25,780 bases of DNA from positions 1-25,780 of the forward strand of contig JBIOJB010000037.1 in NCBI GenBank assembly GCA_044450465.1. The letters run 5' to 3'. This document shows, in pieces, positions 7,278 to 15,682 of the stretch. A model generated the notes under the pieces. It was given only the letters and a program-made list of their open reading frames with translations, had not been told where the DNA came from and ran no database searches. The DNA comes from JBIOJB01 sp044450465. GTDB taxonomy: Bacteria; Chloroflexota; Dormibacteria; Dormibacterales; Dormibacteraceae. Positions within the stretch are counted from its first letter, which is position 1; every line of letters begins with the position of its first letter. The position numbers were made by a program, and so were the translations under genes.

Positions 7278-7306
7278 AGCCTAAAGCGGTTCGACCCTCA
7301 AGTCAA
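7278..7306 (-). promoter_or_regulatory. Promoter of the ABC exporter leader
   Basis: TTGACT (7306-7301), a 17-nt spacer, TAGGCT (7283-7278) on the minus strand. The -35 box overlaps the stop codon region of the upstream peptidase gene. Transcription starting near 7271 gives a leader of about 285 nt before the ATPase start codon. The 316 nt between peptidase and ATPase genes are filled by this leader. Confidence 0.75.
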
Positions 7307-9360
7307 GACACACCGAGCTGTCCGATCACGAAGGCCAATACGAACGCCTCCTCTCGCCAAGAGTCGTAACGACCGGACGGCCCCATGTGCCCTGCGCCCA
7401 TCTGCGTCTTGAGTAGGATCGGGCGTCCGCTCGTGCTCATGCTCCGCAGCCTCGCCACCCATTTGGCCGGCTCCCAGTAGGAGACGCGGGGGTCGTTGAT
7501 CGCGGCGGTCACCAGCACGGACGGGTACCGGGCCTCGCGCACGTTGTCGTACGGCGAGTAGCTCTTCATGTACCGGTAGAACTCAGGATCCGCCGGGTTG
7601 CCCCACTCCTCGTACTCGTTGACGGTGAGTGGCAGCTTGTCATCCATCATGGTCGTGAGCGCGTCCACGAATGGCACCTGCGCCACGGCGCACGCGAAGA
7701 GCTCTGGCGCCTGGTTGAGGACGGCGCCGATCAGCAGCCCACCAGCGCTCCTCCCCCGGATCGCCAGCTTGCCGGCGTTTGTATAGCCGGCGTCGATCAG
7801 GTGTTTCGCGCAGGCGACGAAGTCGGAGAACGTGTTGCCCTTGTGCAGGTACTTGCCGTCCTCGTACCAACCCCTCCCCATTTCGCCACCACCCCTGACA
7901 TGGGCGATCGCGAAGACGAACCCGCGGTCGAGGAGGCTCAGCCTGGCGGGGTCGAACATCGGGTCGATCGACACCTCGTAAGCGCCGTAGCCGTAGAGCA
8001 AGACGGGATTCGAACCATCCAGCGTCAGACCCTTGCGGTGCACCACCGAGATCGGGATTCGGGTCCCGTCCGGCGCCACGGCCCACTGGCGATCGGTCAA
8101 GTACGCGGCGCGGTCGTAGCCTCCGCGCACGGGCTGCTCCTTGACCAGCGTCCGCTCGTGGCTTCGCATGTCGTAGTCGACCGCCGAGAACGGGGATGTC
8201 AGCGACGTGTAGAAGAAGCGCATCACAGTGCTCTCGTAGTCGGGGCTCGAGCCCGGGAAGGCCGTGTAGGCGGAATCCGGCTGTTCAACGACATGCAGCT
8301 GGCCGGCTGAGCAGTCGAGCACCTCCAGGCGCTCGAGGCCGGTTGAGCGCTGGCCGAGGACGACATGGCCCGCGAAGACGTCCACGCTGTTGAGGCGCAC
8401 GCCATCGCGCTCGGGCACGACTTCGGCCCACGCGGCACGTCCGGGGCTGGAGACCGGCGCGGCCATCAACCTGAAGTTGACGGCTCCGTCGTTGGTCAGG
8501 ATCAGGAATCGTTCGCCCTGGTGGTCGATTGCGTATTCGATGCCGGTGCGCCGTGGCTCGATCAGCCGAGGCTCAGCCTCGGGAGCAGCGCTCGATAGGA
8601 ACCAGCACTCACTCGTAATCTGGCTTGAGCTTGTGATCACGATGAAGCGCTCGCTCTTCGTCAGCTCGACGCTGAGCTCGAATCGCTCGTCGTCCTCCTG
8701 AAAAACCATGACGTCGTCGCCGACGGGTGTGCCGAGCCGATGCCGCCACACCTGGTACGGGCGCATCGAAGAGTCCGGCAGAACGTAAAAGAAGGTCGTG
8801 CTGTCGGCGGACCAGGCCGCGCCGTAGTACACCCCGGACACGCCGTCGTCGAGGTCGCGCCCCGTCGTGAGGTCGCGAAAGTGAAGCTCGTGCAGCTCGG
8901 AGCCGGTGGTGTCCGCCGCGTAGGCGACAAGGCAGTCGTTCGGGCTCCGTTCCACGTACCCGAGGTCGAAGTACTCGTGGCCCAGGGCGAGGCGGTTGGC
9001 GTCCAGGTAGACCTCCTCAGGGGCGTCGATCGCACCGCGTCGCCGGCAGTACATCTCGTAGTCCAGGCCCTCGACCGTTCGGGTGTACGTCCACCAATCC
9101 TTGAAGTGGACCGGCGCCGAGGTGTCGCTCTCCTGGATTCGCCCGACTATCTCGCCATAGACGCTCTCGCAAAGCCCGGCTGACGGCTCCATGAAGGCGC
9201 CGGCGTAGGCATTCTCGGCTACCAGGTACCTCTCGACCTCGGGCGATCCTTTCTCGCGCAGCCAGTAGTAGGGATCGACCCTGAGATCGCCGTGGGCTTC
9301 GAGCGCATGGTTGCGCCTCGGCGCCACGGGCGCTTCGATCGTACGGCTGGCCGCGCTCAC
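7303..9360 (-). CDS. ptrB: S9A prolyl oligopeptidase family, oligopeptidase B-like (protease II)
   Basis: Serine oligopeptidase, probably cytoplasmic, which in the oligopeptidase B family cuts short peptides after basic residues. The 685-aa length is typical. The N-terminal segment (DPYYWLREKGSPEVERYLVAEN) and beta-propeller region precede an alpha/beta-hydrolase domain with the catalytic triad in family order: Ser538 in GRSAGG, Asp623 in NDPRVSYWEP, and His658 in GAGHMG. These positions are close to those of characterised oligopeptidase B enzymes. GGGEMGRGWYEDGK is also characteristic. No signal peptide is seen. The start is GTG at 9360 with only a weak ribosome site. Whether it is OpB or another S9A member needs substrate data. 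Confidence 0.9.
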   Translation of the reverse strand: MSAASRTIEAPVAPRRNHALEAHGDLRVDPYYWLREKGSPEVERYLVAENAYAGAFMEPSAGLCESVYGEIVGRIQESDTSAPVHFKDWWTYTRTVEGLDYEMYCRRRGAIDAPEEVYLDANRLALGHEYFDLGYVERSPNDCLVAYAADTTGSELHELHFRDLTTGRDLDDGVSGVYYGAAWSADSTTFFYVLPDSSMRPYQVWRHRLGTPVGDDVMVFQEDDERFELSVELTKSERFIVITSSSQITSECWFLSSAAPEAEPRLIEPRRTGIEYAIDHQGERFLILTNDGAVNFRLMAAPVSSPGRAAWAEVVPERDGVRLNSVDVFAGHVVLGQRSTGLERLEVLDCSAGQLHVVEQPDSAYTAFPGSSPDYESTVMRFFYTSLTSPFSAVDYDMRSHERTLVKEQPVRGGYDRAAYLTDRQWAVAPDGTRIPISVVHRKGLTLDGSNPVLLYGYGAYEVSIDPMFDPARLSLLDRGFVFAIAHVRGGGEMGRGWYEDGKYLHKGNTFSDFVACAKHLIDAGYTNAGKLAIRGRSAGGLLIGAVLNQAPELFACAVAQVPFVDALTTMMDDKLPLTVNEYEEWGNPADPEFYRYMKSYSPYDNVREARYPSVLVTAAINDPRVSYWEPAKWVARLRSMSTSGRPILLKTQMGAGHMGPSGRYDSWREEAFVLAFVIGQLGVS

Positions 9361-9433
9361 CCCACCATCGTGGCAGGTGCGACCGGCCCGCCGAAAGCTC
9401 CGTTAGACGGGTTAAGCAGAGGCTTCAAGCCCC

Positions 9434-9439
9434 TATATT
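9434..9439 (+). promoter_or_regulatory. -10 box placed for a leaderless transcript
   Basis: TATATT ends 6 nt before the GTG at 9446, so transcription should begin at or next to the start codon. No Shine-Dalgarno sequence is present. The -35 is poor (TTAAGC, 16-nt spacer). Confidence 0.55.
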
Positions 9440-9445
9440 CGGCAC

Positions 9446-10225
9446 GTGGAACCGCAGCCTCAGGTCTCGCCTGACGGTCAGTTCTGGTGGGACGGTCAGG
9501 CCTGGCAGCCGATGCCGACGCTGTCGCCGGATGGCAGCCATTGGTGGAACGGTCAGGCCTGGCTGCCGGTCCCCGTGGAGAACGAGATCACCGCTGCGGT
9601 TCCGGTGCCGGCAGCCGCTCCCCGGATGCAATGGACGGCGGATGAGGTGGGGCCGTACGGCATCTCGAGCGCCGCGTTTGCCAGCCCGCCGGCCGGCTTT
9701 GGCCCGCCCGCCGCATACACCGTCCCCATCTGGCGGGACGAGCCGCCCAAGCCGCGACAGCCCCGCAACGTGGCAGGAGACATCGCGCTCTGGGGCGGTG
9801 TGACCGTCGGGTTTCTGGTCCTCCTCTTCGGAGGCCTCTTCATCGTCCAGGTGAGGGCCACTCCATGGCCTCAGCCCGACGCCATTTACGTAGGGGTGTC
9901 GATTGGGGTCCTGGTGATCCTCGTCGGCACTGTGATCTGCCTGGCAAGCGGGATGCGCCTGATGGGACTCAGCCTCTGGGCCCCGGTGCGCCCAGTCATT
10001 GTCGAGCTCGGCGTGTTCGGCACGATCTGGCTGCTGAACCTCATCCTGACCGACATCCTGCTGTTGTCGAGTCCCCCGGACTTCTACCCCACGTACCTCC
10101 CCTGGGGGTACGGCCTGATGATCGGGTACAAGGCGTGGCGGAACAAGTGGCTCGCCGCCGGCACGCTCTTCTTCTTCTGGGTGATCACGCTCCTGCTCCA
10201 GCTGCCGTCGCACATCGGCGGCTAG
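9446..10225 (+). CDS. Membrane protein with tandem SPDGxxWW(D/N)GQAW repeats
   Basis: Unknown function. The 259-aa product opens with two copies of a short motif, SPDGQFWWDGQAW (residues 8-20) and SPDGSHWWNGQAW (27-39), like the DUF2510-type WWDGxxW modules found at membrane protein termini. A Pro-rich linker (to about residue 105) leads to about four transmembrane helices, for example LWGGVTVGFLVLLFGGLFIV, VGVSIGVLVILVGTVICLAS, ELGVFGTIWLLNLILTDILL and GTLFFFWVITLLLQL. The repeat end is predicted cytosolic. The GTG start is supported by a -10 box 6 nt upstream. It diverges from the peptidase gene and converges on the GNAT gene. No enzyme motif was seen. Confidence 0.8.
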   Translation: MEPQPQVSPDGQFWWDGQAWQPMPTLSPDGSHWWNGQAWLPVPVENEITAAVPVPAAAPRMQWTADEVGPYGISSAAFASPPAGFGPPAAYTVPIWRDEPPKPRQPRNVAGDIALWGGVTVGFLVLLFGGLFIVQVRATPWPQPDAIYVGVSIGVLVILVGTVICLASGMRLMGLSLWAPVRPVIVELGVFGTIWLLNLILTDILLLSSPPDFYPTYLPWGYGLMIGYKAWRNKWLAAGTLFFFWVITLLLQLPSHIGG

Positions 10226-10288
10226 ACCTAGGGCGGGTCGACGGGTTGGGGTTGTCCGTTCACTCGGCGTGGAGCACCTCGACCACGG

Positions 10289-10306
10289 TCAGCCGAGGTC
10301 GGCTGA
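10289..10306. repeat. Palindrome spanning the GNAT stop codon
   Basis: TCAGCCGA-GG-TCGGCTGA, with 8-bp arms and a 2-nt centre, includes the last codons and stop of the GNAT gene. It lies between convergent genes; no T-run flanks it, so a terminator role is only possible. Confidence 0.4.
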
Positions 10307-11119
10307 CGGGACGTATCGTTCGAGATCGATGGCCTCGGGGCAGGTGGTCATGTACGTATCGACATCCACTGTCTCGAAGCCCGAGGCGACGAGCGCCGAT
10401 GCAAGCGCGTGGGGACTAAAGACCGAAATGCTGATCGACGCCGCTCGCTCCGCGGACCAGCGCAAAAGCGCCTCCCCGACCAGCCGTGAATCTTCAGCCG
10501 TGACCCCGCCGGACGGGCCGATGATCGCCGCACCGTGGACGAGCCTGACAAACCCGTAGCCGATCACATCGGTGCCCCGGACGGCTGAGAAGCAGTGGGC
10601 GTGGCCGGCCAGGAACGCAAGGTCCTGGAGTCTCTCGCGGCCAGAAGCGATTCGGTCGAGGGCTGCCACGTCAGCGGGCGCCGACTCGCGAAGCGCGACG
10701 CCTGAGTCCGCGAGGCTCCGCGCCGCCGCGGAAGGTGCCTTGAGGTAGAGGAGCGGCCCTGCGGGAGCCATGCCGAACCGCAGGTAGAGCGGAACCGCCC
10801 GCGGATCACCGGCGGCGAAGGTCACCCTGCAGCCTGCCGCCGGCAACGTCTGATCCAGGATCGCCGTGCCGATGCCTTGGCCAAGCCGGTCGCGCTTGAC
10901 GAACAGGTCCCCAAGATGGGCGACGCCGCCACGCGCGAGCAGCCCTCCGAAACCGACCACCTCCCCTTCGACCTCGCACACGTTGAGCGTGCCTGTCGCG
11001 AGCTCGTGGTCGATGTAGTCGGGCCGGCTGGGCCAGCTGTCGAGGTTTCCATAGCTGCCGGCGATTCCACGGATCGCGTCGAGGTCGGACAGCCGGGCGG
11101 GGCGGACGTTAATTTCCAC
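10289..11119 (-). CDS. Two-domain GNAT acetyltransferase
   Basis: A GNAT-fold N-acyltransferase of unknown substrate. The N-terminal half (about 1-125) begins INVRPARLSDLDAIRGIAG and has beta4-beta5 with the acetyl-CoA pyrophosphate loop DRLGQGIGTAIL, followed by VPLYLRFGM. A second, more degenerate GNAT-like half (about 135-270) begins LRESAPADVAALDRIA and contains GYGFVRLVHGAAIIGPSGG. Tandem GNATs often have one active and one structural domain. The start is GTG at 11119; a TATCAG hexamer 6 nt upstream could be a leaderless -10, though AGGCGG there could also act as a ribosome site. Confidence 0.82.
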   Translation of the reverse strand: MEINVRPARLSDLDAIRGIAGSYGNLDSWPSRPDYIDHELATGTLNVCEVEGEVVGFGGLLARGGVAHLGDLFVKRDRLGQGIGTAILDQTLPAAGCRVTFAAGDPRAVPLYLRFGMAPAGPLLYLKAPSAAARSLADSGVALRESAPADVAALDRIASGRERLQDLAFLAGHAHCFSAVRGTDVIGYGFVRLVHGAAIIGPSGGVTAEDSRLVGEALLRWSAERAASISISVFSPHALASALVASGFETVDVDTYMTTCPEAIDLERYVPSADLG

Positions 11120-11129
11120 TACCGCCTGA

Positions 11130-11135
11130 TACAGT
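11130..11135 (+). promoter_or_regulatory. -10 box placed for a leaderless transcript
   Basis: TACAGT ends 7 nt before the ATG at 11143, so transcription should start at that ATG. This favours 11143 over the GTG at 11134, which lies inside the -10 box. No convincing -35 was seen. Confidence 0.5.
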
Positions 11136-11142
11136 GCCGGCG

Positions 11143-12632
11143 ATGTCGCAGGGCCCCACCGCTCTGCCTGTCGGAGGACCCTCCAGGCGTTCAGCCTTAA
11201 TTCTTTTCGGGGGCGCGGCCGCGAGCGTCATCGCCCTCCATCTTGCAACCAGCGGCAACCTCGGTTTCCACACCGACGAGCTCTACTACCTGACCTGCGG
11301 CCAGCACCCGGCATTGGGGTACGTGGACTTTCCACCGATCGTGCCGCTTTTGGCCCGGGTCGAGACAGGGCTTCTCGGGGTGAGCCCGTGGACGCTGCGC
11401 GTTCTCCCCTCGCTGCTCGGCGGTTTCCTCGTCGCTCTCTCGGGCCTTTACGTGCGCCGGCTCGGCGGCTCGCTCCGGCTCCAGGCGATCGCGCTGCTGG
11501 CCGCGATCGCCGCGCCGTTCCTGCTCGGATCGAACTGGGTCTTCCAGACGGTGACCTTCGATCAGGTGACCTGGATGGTCGCTCTCTACTGGCTCCTCGG
11601 TCTGGTCCTGGACCGCCGTCCTCGCAACTGGATCTATCTCGGTATCACGCTCGGAGTTGGTCTCGAGGTGAAGTACACGATCGCCGGCCTCGTCGCCGGG
11701 ATCGTCATGGCCGTCATCCTCACCCCCACTCTGCGAGCGGACCTGCGCACGAGGTATCCATGGATCACGGCCGGTCTCCTGATTCTCATCCTCGCTCCGA
11801 ACCTTGCCTGGCAGGTCGCCGAGGGCTTTCCGTCGCTCGCGTACATCACCAACCATCAGTCGAGCGGCGGTGGGCCTCTCGCCTATCTCATCCAGTTCGG
11901 CATCTATTTCTTCTTTCTGATTCCGATCTGGCTTGTCGGCATGATCTCGTTGTTCCGCAGCCCCCAGATGCGCCCGATCGGAATCGCCTGCGCCGTGCCC
12001 TTGTCCTGTTTCTCTTCGTGGGCAAGTCGTACTACGCGGCCGGCGCACTGCCAATCGCCATGGCGCAGGGACTGATGGCGATCTCCGGAATCGAGCGCCC
12101 CAGGCTGCGGTCCACGCTCCAGATCGCCGTCGTCGTGGCGAGTGTCCTGGAGTTCGCCGTCTTCTTTTTTCTGGTCGTCCCCGTCACCCCTGCGGATCGG
12201 ATTCACTCGACGAAGCTCGATTCGATCAACGAGGTGTTCGCGGACAGCGTGGGATGGGACGGCGTCGCCGCACAGGTGAACACGATCTATGGCGGTCTTC
12301 CTGCATCTGAGCGCGCCAGCGCAGTCATCATCTCTGCTTACTACGGCGTTCCAGGAGCTCTCCGGGTCTATGGCAATACCTACGGAGCCGTGGTCGTCAG
12401 CCCGCAGCTGAGCGACTACTTCTGGCTGCCGGGCAATCTCACAGCGACCTATGCGGTGATGGTCGACTACGAGCCCGCGGATGTGACCTGGATGTGCGAC
12501 TCACCGACGCTGATCACGCACCTCACGGTGCCGTACCAGGTCGCGGGGCTGGAGCAGGGCGCTCCCGTGACCTTCTGCCGGCTGAAGGCGCCTGTCTCTA
12601 CATTCTGGGGGCGCCTCCGCAACTTCTCGTGA
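11143..12632 (+). pseudogene. GT39-like membrane glycosyltransferase, interrupted by a -1 frameshift
   Basis: Resembles polyprenyl-phosphate-sugar dependent glycosyltransferases of the ArnT/PMT (GT39, PF13231-like) group. The first frame has the luminal acidic motif FHTDELYYLTCGQHPALGYVDFPP, then many transmembrane helices, and runs to a premature stop at 12075. The conserved continuation LVLFLFVGKSYYAAGALPIAMA lies in another frame from about 12000 and ends at 12632 with a soluble tail. The two halves join if one base is missing near 11994-12000 (CCTGCGCCGTGCCC). The reconstructed length is 497 codons exactly, as expected for one missing base. Either the gene is dead or this is a sequence error. 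The start at ATG 11143 is supported by the -10 box. Confidence 0.82.
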
Positions 12633-12673
12633 CCTCCGAAGTGTGCGGGGAGCGCAGGTCCCCGAGGTGGGTT

Positions 12674-13027
12674 CTAGCCCTTCTTGATCTGCCGGAGCTT
12701 GACCGCGATCAGCTTTTTCACGAGTGTCTTGGGGAGCGGCTTGTCGATGGGAAAGTGCAGCGAGCCTTCGGTCGACGTGTAGCCGGCGAGCTCCGTCTTC
12801 AGCTCCGTGAAAGTCGACCCGCTGTGAGGCAGGTACGCGAGGTGGTTCTTGAACGCCGCAAAACCGCAGACGACCTTGCCGTTCACCTTGAACGCCGGCA
12901 TGCCGTACGAGATGACCTCCTCGGCATCGGGTAGCACCTCATGGATGGTCTGGCGCAGCTTCTGAAGCGTGGCTCGCTTGGGCTCCTCGACGCCCGCCAG
13001 ATATTTGTCGATCTCGGCCTTCGACAC
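12674..13027 (-). CDS. DUF1801 (YdhG-like) domain protein
   Basis: A 117-aa DUF1801 protein, a small fold found in YdhG/YjhX-like proteins and in iron-related proteins; the biochemical role is unsettled. Family motifs are clear: AEIDKYLAGVEEPKRATLQKLRQTI, LPDAEEVISYGMPAFKVNGK, VCGFAAFKNHLAYLPHSGS, and a C-terminal SLHFPIDKPLPKTLVKKLI. The start is set at GTG 13027 because family similarity begins there and a promoter -10 lies 6 nt upstream; the frame is open further but unlike the family. It is convergent with the broken glycosyltransferase gene and follows the DrrB-like gene but has its own promoter. Confidence 0.88.
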   Translation of the reverse strand: MSKAEIDKYLAGVEEPKRATLQKLRQTIHEVLPDAEEVISYGMPAFKVNGKVVCGFAAFKNHLAYLPHSGSTFTELKTELAGYTSTEGSLHFPIDKPLPKTLVKKLIAVKLRQIKKG

Positions 13028-13033
13028 ATGGAC

Positions 13034-13062
13034 ATTGTGGCGTCGCGGATCGCGTCTGGCAA
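13034..13062 (-). promoter_or_regulatory. Promoter of the DUF1801 gene, leaderless layout
   Basis: TTGCCA (13062-13057), 17-nt spacer, CACAAT (13039-13034), then 6 nt to the GTG start at 13027. There is no ribosome site. The expected transcription start coincides with the start codon. Confidence 0.65.
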
Positions 13063-13086
13063 CGCCCTGGCAGGGCCGAGGTCTTC

Positions 13087-13863
13087 TCAGACGCGAACTG
13101 GGTCGCGGTTGTATGCCCTTCGCGCCCACAGGTATCCAATCAGAGCGATCACGACGCACCAGCCGACTGCTATGAATGCGTTGTTGCCGATCGGCGTGCC
13201 CAGCAGCAGTCCTCGAATCGTCTCGATCATCGAGGTGAAGGGCTGGTTCTCAGCGAACCAACGCACACCCACCGGCATGGTGTCCGGCGGCACGAAGCCG
13301 CTGCTGATGAAGGGCCCGAACTGAAGGACGAGCGTGGAGCTGTTGGCACCTGCCACTGACTTGGTAGCCATCCCGAATGCGATCGCAAGCCATGTGAGCG
13401 CTAGCGCCAGCAGCGCTATGAATAGACCGGCCTCGAGCCATTGTGCCGGGCCGGCCGTGGGGCGAAAGCCAACGATCAACGCGACCCCCAGGACCAGGCC
13501 CACGCTGAGCATCGTCCTGATCAAGCTTCCGACTACACGCCCGGTGAGCACCGAGGCACGAGAGATCGCCATGATGCGGAAGCGGGCCACGACGCCTTCG
13601 GTCATGTCCGTGTTGACGCCGATGGCGGTCGCGGCGCAGCCGCTGCCGATGGTCATCATGAGAATCCCGGGGATGAGGTAGTTGACGTACGAGACGCCGG
13701 CGGCGAGCCCGTGGCCCATTGCGCCGCCGAAGACGTAGACGAACAGGAGCATCATCACGGTCGGCGTCCCGATCCCGCTGATCGTCATCAGGGGGTACCG
13801 CCGCAGGTGCTGAAAATCGCGGCGCAGCATCGTGGCGGCATCAGTCATCGCATACGTGCTCAT
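13087..13863 (-). CDS. DrrB-like ABC-2 permease
   Basis: Membrane subunit of a daunorubicin-resistance-type (DrrAB) exporter. The 258-aa product has a short cytoplasmic start (MLRRDFQHLRRYPLMTISG) and about six transmembrane helices, with ABC-2/DrrB motifs: YLIPGILMMTIGSG, GVNTDMTEGVVARFRIMAISRASVLTGR, and the SSGFVPPDTMPVGVRWFAENQPFT loop. The ATG at 13863 overlaps the TGA of the DrrA-like gene (ATGA). The frame itself is intact although the upstream ATPase and DUF4097 genes both carry lesions. Substrate unknown. Confidence 0.88.
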   Translation of the reverse strand: MSTYAMTDAATMLRRDFQHLRRYPLMTISGIGTPTVMMLLFVYVFGGAMGHGLAAGVSYVNYLIPGILMMTIGSGCAATAIGVNTDMTEGVVARFRIMAISRASVLTGRVVGSLIRTMLSVGLVLGVALIVGFRPTAGPAQWLEAGLFIALLALALTWLAIAFGMATKSVAGANSSTLVLQFGPFISSGFVPPDTMPVGVRWFAENQPFTSMIETIRGLLLGTPIGNNAFIAVGWCVVIALIGYLWARRAYNRDPVRV

Positions 13864-14815
13864 CGGACGGGCTCCTTCTCGTGTGTGGCATGGCCGGTCA
13901 GCGCGAAATAGACGTCGTCGAGGTCAGGCTCATTCACCGTCAGCCTGTCGACGGCGATGTTCTGGTGGTCGAGGTTGTCGAGCAGCAACCGCAGCGAGCT
14001 GACACCGCCATCGGTCGTGATCTCCAGCGTCAGCGCCTCGTCGTCGCGTGACGCACGGCCAAGCACGATGGCGGCGCTGGCCAACCGTCGGCGTCGGCAA
14101 ATCGAAGCTTGACGCTGCCTCCGGGAATCATTCGCTTGAGCTCTTCCGGAGTGCCCTCGGCGACAAGCTTTCCTTTGTCGAGGACCGCGATCCTGTTGGC
14201 GAGCTCGTCCGCCTCCTCCAGGTGCTGCGTGGTGAGGAAGATCGTGACTCCGCAGGCAGCGAGGTCGCGAATGATCTGCCACATGGTGTGACGGCTTCGG
14301 GGGTCTAGGCCGGTGGTGGGCTCGTCGAGGAAGATGATCCGCGGCTCCCCGATCAAAGTCATCGCAAGGTCGAGCCGCCGCCGCATCCCACCGGAGTACG
14401 TCCCGAGGATCTTCGGACCCGCCTCCACGAGGTCGAACTGCTTCAGCAGCTCGGCGACGCGCTTGCGGCCTTCCTTTGCACCCAGGTGGTAGAGGTTGGC
14501 CATCAGCGTCAGGTTCTCCGTGCCCGTGAGGAGCCCGTCCACCGCCGAGAACTGGCCCGTCACGCCGATCACTGCGCGGACCGCGTCAGGATCCCTGGCC
14601 ACATCGTGGCCGGCGACTCGCACGGTGCCGCCGTCAGGCTTGATGTACGTGGAGAGGATCTGGACCGTGGTGGTCTTGCCCGCCCCGTTGGGACCGAGGA
14701 GCGCGAAGACCATGCCCTCGGGAATGTCCAGGTCGATGCCGTCCAGGACGACCTTGCCGCCGTATGACTTTCGCAGGCCCCTGGCCACGATTGCGGAACT
14801 GGCAGCGCGACTCAT
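13860..14815 (-). pseudogene. DrrA-like ABC ATPase with a one-base frameshift near the C-terminal domain
   Basis: ATPase partner of the DrrB-like permease. The first frame, from ATG 14815, has Walker A GPNGAGKTTT, signature YSGGMRRRLDLA, Walker B IIFLDEPTTGLDPRSR and H-loop TTQHLEEADELA, then runs into unrelated sequence and stops at 14030. The normal DrrA C-terminus (AAIVLGRAS, then VNEPDLDDVYFALTGH) is in the next frame, ending at 13860 in the ATGA overlap. Adding one base near 14083-14093 (GCCAGCGCCGCC) restores 318 aa. All nucleotide-binding motifs are upstream of the lesion, so the truncated product could still bind ATP, but DrrA-type proteins need the C-terminal domain. A sequencing error is possible. 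Confidence 0.85.
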
Positions 14816-15681
14816 TGCCCCTCACCTCGCAAACCTGTACTCCGCCGAACAACGATGTCCCCGAATGACGTGCGCGCGAGCACCTCGACTGTTTGGTCGG
14901 AGGGCTGCGGACCGTCGGACGCGGTCAGGAGATTGACCACGCGGCCGAACTGGGAGCGCACGTCGAGCAGGGCCGCGGTGCCCTGCCGAACGCCAACCTC
15001 GAGCTCACGTTATGAGGTCCTCCGCTCGACCGAGCCAGGCACTACCTCGCCGATGCGCACCGCGCGGTTGGCCGTTTTTGCTTTGACGGCACCTAGCGCC
15101 CGGTCAACGGCGATGTCGCCGTTGGCCGCATTGCAGCGCAGGTCGCCCTCGACCTCGCCGACCCACGTGACCCCGTTGAGATTCTTGATCACCGCGGGTC
15201 CGTGGATCTCGCTGATGCGCACCTCGCCGGACCCGGTGATCTCACCTCGGCCGACCACCCGCCCGACGGACACGCTCCCGGCGCCAGTGCTCAACCGGAG
15301 GTGGCCTGTGTCATCGAGGCGGATGCTTCCGGCGCCGATGATGAAGGCGCAGTCTCCGAGCCGGCCTTCGCAGCGAACCTCGGCCACGCCCGCCTGGCAC
15401 TCGACCTGGGAACCCGACGGAAGCTCGACGGCGACGTCGATCGACTCGCTGCCGCCAAAGGGGGTCCACTGCTTCCACAGCTTCGGAGCGCGAATCGAGA
15501 GCCTGCCCTCCGAGTACTCGACGCGGGTCTCGCGGGCTGCCTGCACGTCAGCCGGCTTGGCGGCATCGCTCGGATTGACCGCCACGACGGTGTCCGTGCG
15601 GTGGCTCGCAATGATCCGGACGTCTCCCACGCCAAGCGTGATCGTCACGGAGATCGGTTCGGGGGTCTCGAAGTCAGGCAT
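14812..15681 (-). pseudogene. DUF4097 beta-strand-repeat protein, interrupted by an in-frame TAA
   Basis: DUF4097-family protein of unknown function, often next to DrrAB-like exporters. From ATG 15681 the product is built of short repeated beta units (for example VAVELPSGSQVECQAGVAEVRCEG and GEVRISEIHGPAVIKNLNG). At codon 224 (15012-15010) there is a TAA. The same frame then continues with typical family sequence, RELEVGVRQGTAALLDVRS and VLARTSFGDIVVRRS, to a TGA at 14812 overlapping the drrA-like ATG. A single C-to-A change at TAC, or a read error, would explain it. The upstream part may still make a 223-aa protein. The ATG follows the stop of the RHH gene by 1 nt. Confidence 0.82.
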
Positions 15682-15682
15682 G

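Noticed and set aside
12633..12673. Terminator between the glycosyltransferase and DUF1801 genes
   Set aside because: A GGGG/CCCC pairing exists, but the stem is 4 bp and no T-run follows.
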